NCBI GenBank assembly: GCA_903876665.1
Contig: CAIRAY010000080.1
Span: 1-48,271 of the forward strand
Direction of reading: 5' to 3'
Origin: an uncultured Fibrobacterota bacterium
GTDB taxonomy: Bacteria; Fibrobacterota; Fibrobacteria; Fibrobacterales; Fibrobacteraceae
Length of the DNA: 48,271 nt
Position numbers and translations under genes: made by a program. Shown piece by piece: positions 43,159 through 48,271 of the stretch (its first letter is position 1; every line of letters starts with the position of its first letter). The notes beneath the pieces were generated by a model. The model saw only the letters and a list, made by a program, of their open reading frames with translations. It was not told the DNA's origin and did no database searches.

Positions 43159-43473
43159 ATGGAAGGCATGTCAGCGGCAATTTCGGGTGTGCAACTCGGA
43201 GCCTTGCGGATGAGCGTCAGTGCGAATAATGTCGCCAACGTGAACACCCCTGGGTTCGAGCAGAGCGACCTTGTCCAGGTCGACCGCAATCCCGGTACCG
43301 GCGTGGGGAGTATCCGAAAGACCCCCAACCCCAACCCTGAGCTATCCGGAACGGATCTTGCGAAGGAGTTTGGAGGAGAAATGACACTTGCCAAGACGGG
43401 CTATTCCGCAAGCCTGAAGGCCCTGAAAGCCCAGGATGAAATGGTTGGAAGCCTCTTGGATGTCGTTCGGTAA
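43156..43473 (+). CDS. short flagellar basal-body rod-type protein
   Basis: The 105-residue protein (starts at 43159 or 43168 also possible) has the N-terminal rod signature around residues 18-34, MSVSANNVANVNTPGFEQ, and a C-terminal Flg_bbr_C-like helix EMTLAKTGYSASLKALKAQDEMVGSLLDVV. These two pieces build the coiled-coil core of FlgB/FlgC/FlgG rod proteins. It is close to FlgB/FlgC in form but shorter (FlgB and FlgC are about 135 residues) and lies outside any flagellar operon. It could be a divergent rod component or a relic. A terminator follows. Confidence 0.8.
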   Translation: MMEGMSAAISGVQLGALRMSVSANNVANVNTPGFEQSDLVQVDRNPGTGVGSIRKTPNPNPELSGTDLAKEFGGEMTLAKTGYSASLKALKAQDEMVGSLLDVVR

Positions 43474-43499
43474 GATTTTGCTGCTGACTCTATTTTGCG

Positions 43500-43536
43500 A
43501 GGACCGTGGATTTTCTTCTGCGGTCCTTTTAGTTTT
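43500..43536 (+). terminator. terminator of rod-type gene
   Basis: AGGACCG (43500-43506) and CGGTCCT (43521-43527) form a 7-bp stem with a 14-nt loop, followed by TTTAGTTTT, 26 bp after the stop codon. Confidence 0.7.
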
Positions 43537-43592
43537 CGGCGGATGAAATCGTTTATGGTTAAATTGAGCTATCCACTTCCGAGAGAATACCC

Positions 43593-43841
43593 TTGACCGA
43601 CACCCCATCCGAAAATGATTTCGAACTTCCCTGGAAGCCCGACCACATGCTCAAGCTCGCCAATATGCCCATGCCCTTTGGCAAATACAAAGGCACGCGC
43701 CTGATTGACCTTCCCGAGCCCTATGTGGTGTGGTTCCACGAAAAAGGCTTCCCCGCCGGAGAGCTGGGCGAATTGCTCGGAACCCTGTATGAGATCAAGG
43801 TGAATGGGCTAGAGTTTTTGTTCGATAGGCTTCGGAAGTAA
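43593..43841 (+). CDS. DUF3820 family protein
   Basis: The 82-residue protein contains MPFGKYKGTRLIDLPEPYVVWFHEKGFPAGELGELLGTLYEIK, the DUF3820 pattern. Members are small and of unknown function. The start is a TTG at 43593, with GAGAG upstream; a Met at residue 19 would leave only the core. A decayed second copy lies at 47719, with the AbiE-type genes between them. Confidence 0.85.
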   Translation: MTDTPSENDFELPWKPDHMLKLANMPMPFGKYKGTRLIDLPEPYVVWFHEKGFPAGELGELLGTLYEIKVNGLEFLFDRLRK

Positions 43842-43964
43842 GGACTGCCCACATCATCGGTAACATCGCGAAACTATCACTTCTTGCATTTTTTCAGGCA
43901 ACAGCGCATCTCCATTACAAATTTTATGTTTTGATTTTGACTGTTTATTTGCTATTTTCAAAAC

Positions 43965-45290
43965 ATGAATAGACGGTATATTGGTTGTTTTCAAGACTGG
44001 ATTACTCGAAATGACCGAAAACCCTTAATTTTGAGGGGTGCCAGGCAGGTTGGAAAAACCTGGATGGTCCGCGACTTCGCTCGGACTCAAAAACTGAGAC
44101 TTGTCGAAGTGAATTTGGAGCTGAATCCGCATGTCCGCGACGCATTTCTGAGCCGAAACCCGGATGACATTCTGAAGGCCTTGTCTTTTCTGGGGTACTC
44201 GGTAACGGACCCCAAAAAGGATTTGCTCTTTATTGATGAAATTCAGGAGTCCCCCGAAGCCATTGTTGCGCTCCGGTACTTTTATGAAATGCGACCAGAG
44301 CTAGCCGTGGTTGCCACTGGATCTTTGCTTGAATTTGCTTTTGAAGCCAAAGAGTTTTCCATGCCGGTTGGCCGTGTAGAGTTTCTGTGGATTCACCCCA
44401 TGAATTTTCACGAATACTTGCAAGCGCGAGGAAAATCCTCCCTTGCCGAGGAGATCTCTTCGTTTCAGATTGGGGCAGGGCTTTGGAGTCCCATAGCCCA
44501 CCGCGCTGCGCTGGAAGAATTGCGCTCCTATTTATTTTGCGGAGGCATGCCTCAGGCCTTGCAAGCCATGGCAGAGAACCACGACAGCCAAGCCTGTAGA
44601 AGATCCCATTTATCCATATTGCAAAGCTACCGCCAGGATTTTTACAAATACGCCAAAAGAATCAAGGTCCCGATTGCAGAACGCTTGTTCTTAAAGGCCC
44701 CGGGCCTAGTGGGTGGCCGGTTCAAATTTTCGCACATTGATCCAGATTACCGCGCAAGTGAAATTAAACCTGCAGTTGAAGCCCTGGAAAAAGCCGGCGT
44801 GGTACGCAGAGTCTTCCATAGTGCTGGCCAAGGATTGCCTTTGGCGACAGACTGCAATGAGCGCATCGCAAAACTCTTCTTTTTGGATGTAGGATTAATG
44901 CATGCATCGTTACAGATCGAACCAGAGCTGGTGAAAGAAAAGGACCTCCTTGCGATTCATCGGGGCGCAGTGGCCGAGCAATTTGTCGCACAGGAGTTAC
45001 TTGCAACCACGGCAATGGGATTGCCAGGGGACCTCTATTTTTGGGTTAGAGAGGCCCTGAACAGCCAGGCCGAAGTGGATTTTCTGGTGGCATCCGGCTC
45101 CAAGGTGATTCCAGTCGAAGTAAAGTCGGGCGCCAGTGGAACCTTGAAAAGCCTGCGCTCGTTTATGGAGTCCCACCCCGCAAGCAACCGCGCCGTCCGC
45201 TTATACAGTGGCATGCCCGAAGAGTCCGAGAGCATTACTCACCTACCTCTCTATATGGCTGGATGCATTCAAAGGAATATCGCTATTTAG
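43965..45290 (+). CDS. AAA ATPase with C-terminal DUF4143 domain
   Basis: The 441-residue protein has an AAA_14 module (about 15-150: Walker A GARQVGKT, 25-32; Walker B LLFIDEIQESP; sensor ATGS) and a C-terminal DUF4143 region (about 200-400) ending in a PD-(D/E)xK-like pattern EVDFLVASGSKVIPVEVKSG. Such ATPases are common, horizontally mobile and of unknown function. TTGATT, 16 bp, TATTTT and then ATG after 6 nt point to a leaderless transcript. It is next to the AbiE-type pair but on the other strand. Confidence 0.9.
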   Translation: MNRRYIGCFQDWITRNDRKPLILRGARQVGKTWMVRDFARTQKLRLVEVNLELNPHVRDAFLSRNPDDILKALSFLGYSVTDPKKDLLFIDEIQESPEAIVALRYFYEMRPELAVVATGSLLEFAFEAKEFSMPVGRVEFLWIHPMNFHEYLQARGKSSLAEEISSFQIGAGLWSPIAHRAALEELRSYLFCGGMPQALQAMAENHDSQACRRSHLSILQSYRQDFYKYAKRIKVPIAERLFLKAPGLVGGRFKFSHIDPDYRASEIKPAVEALEKAGVVRRVFHSAGQGLPLATDCNERIAKLFFLDVGLMHASLQIEPELVKEKDLLAIHRGAVAEQFVAQELLATTAMGLPGDLYFWVREALNSQAEVDFLVASGSKVIPVEVKSGASGTLKSLRSFMESHPASNRAVRLYSGMPEESESITHLPLYMAGCIQRNIAI

Positions 45291-45738
45291 ATTTTACATG
45301 TCGACAATACCATTCCTTGATTTCCCGATCTAGGGACATACTCACTTCGTCGTTATTGATTCGGCAACTATAATTGTAAAACGACTTGATTGGTCATCCC
45401 CGGCACGGGGATCATGATATGCAAGCCCAGCTTCCGCTGGATGCTTGCACATATCCAAGCAGGGCCCCGTAGAGCTCCGTAGAGCTCCAAAGGAGCGAGG
45501 GCCCCTCATTTGGACTTGATGCATGATACACAAGGGATTGCAGGCAGGAACGGTGATGCCCGTGCCGGGCATGACTCCGATTTGTTGATATCTATAATTG
45601 CCGGAGCAATAATTATGCGACATGATCCAGGCCCGGCACGGGCATCACAGACATCGCTCCCGAAACTCTACTCGCCGAGTGGACTCTTGTTTCTGAATGC
45701 CCCGAAGAAGCGGCGTAGCAAGATCACGGCGGAGAGCG
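45291..45738. repeat. non-coding region with GCCCGGCA palindromes
   Basis: No convincing gene. It holds ATCCCC-GGCAC-GGGGAT near 45396-45412, ATGCCCG-TGC-CGGGCAT near 45556-45572 and GCCCG-GCA-CGGGC near 45633-45645, plus GTAGAGCTCC twice in tandem near 45470-45489. GTGCCGGGCATGAC (45562-45575) also occurs in the inner hairpin of the MITE-like element (40759-40772), linking the two places. Confidence 0.65.
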
Positions 45739-46458
45739 TCACCCCAAACGTTCTGCCAACAGTCGCAAAGCCATTTGCATGCGAACAACCAGCCCGGCAA
45801 ACTCAACCTCTGGCAACAACGACACCAGCTCCCGCATTGATTTATCATTCAATTCATCTGCCGTGGTCAATAACTGGGCTCTTAAACTCTCCAATGTTTC
45901 AGCAGGGATTACTCCCCTATACACCCTTGGCTTCACTAAACGAGTCTGCAGAGTCACAGAGTCTGGTAGGATTTTCATTGCGATGGCATACTGGTAAATA
46001 TCATAAAGATCACGCATTAGTCTGCGCTCGTTCCATGCCGCAATTTTATGCGCAAAAGAAACCGGCAGACTCATAATTCGAACCACACGGGGCACCATGC
46101 CATATTGGGAACAAAGTAAAGTCGTGGATGCCGCAATTGAGGGACAATCTTTTAAAACATTGATTTCAACCTGAGCGTTTTGCCCTCCATACGAAACTAA
46201 AATGCGCATAGCCTTAGAATTGAGCTTCATCTGATATTCCAGCCCAGCTACTTGACTCAGCTTACCTTCAATCAAATCTTTTATTTCATTCTTCGATGCA
46301 AAGGGGATAAACACATAGTCCGCATCATTGGTGTATCGCGGACTTTGCAAAAGGCGCATAGCCATGCCACCTTTGAGAATTGCATGAGCTCCAAATTGTT
46401 GCGCAAAGTAATCCACAATCCAAGCCAGTAACTCTTCAGTCGTCCGAAAAGACACCAT
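45739..46458 (-). CDS. AbiEii-type nucleotidyltransferase toxin
   Basis: The 239-residue protein has the nucleotidyltransferase motif ILKGGMAMRLLQSPRYTNDADYVF, with metal-binding Asp45 and Asp47. The later Lys/Asp-containing helix (FAHKIAAWNERRLMRDLYDIY) is typical of the AbiEii/AbiGii toxin family. In type IV AbiE systems the toxin transfers nucleotides to an RNA target (to tRNA in the mycobacterial MenT3 relative) and aborts phage growth. AAAGG precedes the ATG at 46458. It overlaps the antitoxin gene by 23 bp, the classic antitoxin-toxin order. Confidence 0.88.
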   Translation of the reverse strand: MVSFRTTEELLAWIVDYFAQQFGAHAILKGGMAMRLLQSPRYTNDADYVFIPFASKNEIKDLIEGKLSQVAGLEYQMKLNSKAMRILVSYGGQNAQVEINVLKDCPSIAASTTLLCSQYGMVPRVVRIMSLPVSFAHKIAAWNERRLMRDLYDIYQYAIAMKILPDSVTLQTRLVKPRVYRGVIPAETLESLRAQLLTTADELNDKSMRELVSLLPEVEFAGLVVRMQMALRLLAERLG

Positions 46459-47050
46459 CTAAATACCTTTTTGCAAACGCCACAAATTTTGGATTTTGAA
46501 ACCGAGTTAAATATGATTCATATTTTACTCGATCGATGCGATCCACACTTACATCATTAAACAATTGAAAGAAGTAACGCCTGCCTTTCAAATGGAAGTA
46601 CAACGTATCTAGCAATGCTTTTTCAGGGTCTGCCACCCGAATCCCTTTGTCGAGGATATCAAATCCAAAAAGCATCGATTCCGATACTTGCCCAAAGCTC
46701 AGAATGGGCTCGCCTTTAAACTCTGCTGCGGGTGAAGTATCCAGACTAGACACCTGAAAACGGGGCTCAGTGCCAATCATGCGGTGCCTTGCTAAAGCGG
46801 ACCCTAGCGAGATATAGGATCTAGGGCGTACTTTTTGCGCTAGCACTTCGGGACTAAATTCCTGCACTACATAGATCCCTCTGCAATACCGTCGTAGCGC
46901 ACCTGCCACAATAAAGCCCTTAATTTTGCGATTCAACAGCAATGGGTTAGATATCTGAAACAGAGCAGACAGCTCCGTCAGCGAAAAAACGCCACCCACC
47001 TGCTCAGCAAGGGAGATCAAAACAACAGAATCGATCAAATCACTTTTCAT
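46436..47050 (-). CDS. AbiEi-type antitoxin/regulator
   Basis: The 204-residue protein has an N-terminal winged helix (about 15-65: VFSLTELSALFQISNPLLLNRKI, then GALRRYCRGIYVV) and the C-terminal AbiEi-like domain (SYISLGSALARH, then VADPEKALLDTLYFHLKG). It should repress its own operon and counter the toxin encoded 3'. The AT-rich upstream sequence holds AATAT/ATATT inverted repeats (about 47063-47083) and a TATATT 10 nt before the ATG, consistent with autoregulation. Confidence 0.88.
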   Translation of the reverse strand: MKSDLIDSVVLISLAEQVGGVFSLTELSALFQISNPLLLNRKIKGFIVAGALRRYCRGIYVVQEFSPEVLAQKVRPRSYISLGSALARHRMIGTEPRFQVSSLDTSPAAEFKGEPILSFGQVSESMLFGFDILDKGIRVADPEKALLDTLYFHLKGRRYFFQLFNDVSVDRIDRVKYESYLTRFQNPKFVAFAKRYLDGVFSDD

Positions 47051-47096
47051 ATCAGTAGTAAATATACAATATATGATATTATCTATTGATATGTTT

Positions 47097-47397
47097 TTAT
47101 TCCCCCCGAATCAGATTCAAATTCAAATCCAGAATCACAGTCCCTTCACTGCCATAGTCACTGCAGTCATCCATGCACATGGTGCCCTTCAATGTATTGT
47201 GCGTACGGGATAACCATTTGGAACTATAGGGTGCAGCGTACAGCTCACGCCGGGCCACCCGGCACCGTGGCGGAACCATCCCAGGATTCGATCAGGAACG
47301 TTGCATTCCCTGATTCCGTTCGGCAATAGGCTGTGGAAACCGGTTACACTGTTTTGTTAAAGATCGTCAATGCCTTGAGTGGTTTTCTTTTCCAGAA
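47097..47397 (-). pseudogene. possible remnant of an unrecognised protein gene
   Basis: On the minus strand a run ending DYGSEGTVILDLNLNLIRGE and a stop (47097-47279) could follow, after a frame change near 47270, another run of plausible coding sequence (TFLIESWDGSATVPGG) up to about 47330. Together they look like the C-terminal part of a broken gene. I do not recognise the family, and the call is weak. Apart from this, 47051-47397 holds only the AbiEi promoter region. Confidence 0.25.
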
Positions 47398-47724
47398 TCA
47401 TTTGGCGCTACCCACAGCGTATCTGGGGGGAATAGCTAAGCGAGGCTCGCTCACCTCTGGCTCAGCACTCATTTCAGTTGCGAAGGGCTCCACCGGAGTT
47501 TTGGGGTACATATGGATTCTAGTGAGCACAAGCGCAATGGTTGCGAGAACTGTAAATGCAATAATTCCGCGCATGGTTCTTTGTGGGTTACCAATCTGCC
47601 ACATTTTTGCGACACCGGTAGCGAGCACTGTAGCACCAAAACCGGAATGGCCACAAGTAATCCACTCCGGCCATAGGCGACTACATATAAACGAACTAAC
47701 CCAACAAATCCCAAAGGCCACCAC
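47398..47724 (-). CDS. doubtful small membrane protein
   Basis: A 108-residue reading frame with one clear hydrophobic segment (MRGIIAFTVLATIALVLTRI, about 48-67) and a Pro-rich tail. It has no recognised family, no good ribosome-binding site, and ends and begins in decayed sequence next to the DUF3820 remnant. Another frame on the same strand (47469-47786) also looks partly membrane-like, so this may be a frameshifted relic. Confidence 0.3.
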   Translation of the reverse strand: MVAFGICWVSSFICSRLWPEWITCGHSGFGATVLATGVAKMWQIGNPQRTMRGIIAFTVLATIALVLTRIHMYPKTPVEPFATEMSAEPEVSEPRLAIPPRYAVGSAK

Positions 47725-47887
47725 ATGCTCAAAAATTCCAACAAGCCCTCATTGATCTTCCCGAACCTTTTGTGGTGTGGTTTCACGAAAATGCTTCCCT
47801 GCCGGTAAGCTGGGCGAATTGCTAGGAACCCTATACGAGATCAAGGACAACGACCTAGAATTCCTATTCGACAGGCTACGAAAGTCC
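47719..47887 (+). pseudogene. decayed DUF3820 copy
   Basis: The sequence matches the gene at 43593 from CCACATGCTCAA onward. Roughly 45 bp of the core are deleted near the 5' end. A one-base deletion after CACGAAAA (about 47785) shifts the frame before SWANC-type nonsense. The stop codon is lost, so the frame runs on into the tandem repeats. Remaining identity is high, including TTCCCGA, GTGTGGTT and CTGGGCGAATTGCT, so the decay looks recent. Confidence 0.85.
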
Positions 47888-47888
47888 C

Positions 47889-48271
47889 CCCCCACCCCAA
47901 AGGCTGGCCGAAGGCTCAGCCGATCCCCCCGTCCCCCGCGCGGGCCGAAGGCTCAGCGCGTCCCAAAGGCTGGCGAAGCTCAGCCGATCCCCCCGTCCCC
48001 CGCGCGGGCCAAAGACTCAACCGCCCCAAAGGCTGGCGAAGCTCAGCCGCCCCCCCCGTCCCCCGCGAGGGTGACAAAATGGACATTGCGGAACCTAATG
48101 TTAGCCAAAGACTCAACCGTCCCAAAGGCTGGCGAAGCTCAGCCGATCCCCCCGTCCCCCGCGCGGGCCGAAGGCTCAGCGCGTCCCCGCGCACAATGGC
48201 GACACTAGACCCTCGCCTTCGCGAGGGTGACAAAATGGACATTGCGGAACCTAATGTTAGCCAAAGACTCA
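47889..48271. repeat. composite GC-rich tandem repeat
   Basis: Two near-identical units of about 155-160 bp run to the window end. A 49-bp block occurs exactly at 47962-48010 and 48121-48169. A 51-bp block starting GCGAGGGTGACAAAATGG occurs exactly at 48065-48115 and 48221-48271. Sub-repeats of the type CCAAAGGCTGGCGAAGCTCA also occur at about 47895 and 48024. There is no gene; the array may continue past the window. Confidence 0.85.

Noticed and set aside
47777-48208. 143-codon frame with Pro/Ala-rich repeats
   Set aside because: It is the frameshifted end of the DUF3820 remnant reading through GC-rich tandem repeats after loss of the stop codon.
47889-48271. Possible CRISPR array
   Set aside because: Units are about 155-160 bp, blocks differ in length, there are no regular unique spacers, and no cas genes are present.

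Overview
The window looks like a chromosomal segment of a Gram-negative, plant-polymer-using bacterium, most plausibly of the Fibrobacterota. This taxonomic reading is inference. It rests on two secreted lipoprotein acetyl-esterases (carbohydrate esterase family 2 type) with Ser-rich linkers, a GTP-type PEP carboxykinase, a SpoVG homologue, a PilT/PilC pair, a secreted metalloprotease with a type-IX-sorting-like tail and a mainly housekeeping gene content. FlgM with a textbook sigma-28 promoter and a short flagellar rod-type protein indicate a lineage that keeps flagellar genes.

Layout. 1-5.1 kb: pckA, a comM/yifB-type AAA+ protein and spoVG on the minus strand, then a YkgJ-type Cys-cluster protein. 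5.1-9.1 kb: an exported protein coupled to flgM behind a sigma-28 promoter, pilC-pilT, and a membrane-anchored thioredoxin-like protein. 9.2-13.3 kb: two paralogous CE2-type lipoproteins flanking a regulator with two winged helices and a LacI-like sensor, a self-contained deacetylation locus. 13.4-17.4 kb: oligopeptidase (M3), M20 dipeptidase, lipoprotein, trxA. 17.5-21.5 kb: AsmA-like envelope protein, DUF2914 membrane protein, secreted HExxH protease.

21.5-31.1 kb is a tightly packed plus-strand run: a primase-like/RepA-like ATPase fusion, a TrmA/RlmD-like methyltransferase lacking its catalytic Cys, a LysM protein, a small membrane protein, a histidine kinase, an OmpR-type regulator and an exported beta-propeller protein. 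31.1-36.1 kb: a peptide-transporter-like set (binding lipoprotein, one fused DppB-DppC-like permease, one ATPase with damaged signature motifs) and phosphatidylserine synthase. 36.1-40.3 kb (minus): a Twinkle/T7-gp4-like primase-helicase fusion with eroded active sites, a glycosyltransferase, a Dabb-domain protein and a HAD phosphatase, with overlapping or nearly overlapping ends.

40.3-48.3 kb is the accessory part: a 160-bp MITE-like element with perfect 19-bp terminal inverted repeats and a 10-bp target duplication, the potassium transporter kup, paired 34-bp repeats, tRNA-Arg(CCG), a flagellar rod-type gene, a DUF3820 gene, an AAA/DUF4143 ATPase, an AbiE-type toxin-antitoxin pair, a decayed second DUF3820 copy and a composite GC-rich tandem repeat at the end.

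Two cross-cutting signals stand out. First, several starts lie exactly 6 nt after a TANNNT box and lack a Shine-Dalgarno, suggesting leaderless mRNAs. Second, four enzyme-like proteins (two primase-helicase fusions, the TrmA-like protein and the OppD-like ATPase) keep their fold motifs but have lost canonical catalytic residues.
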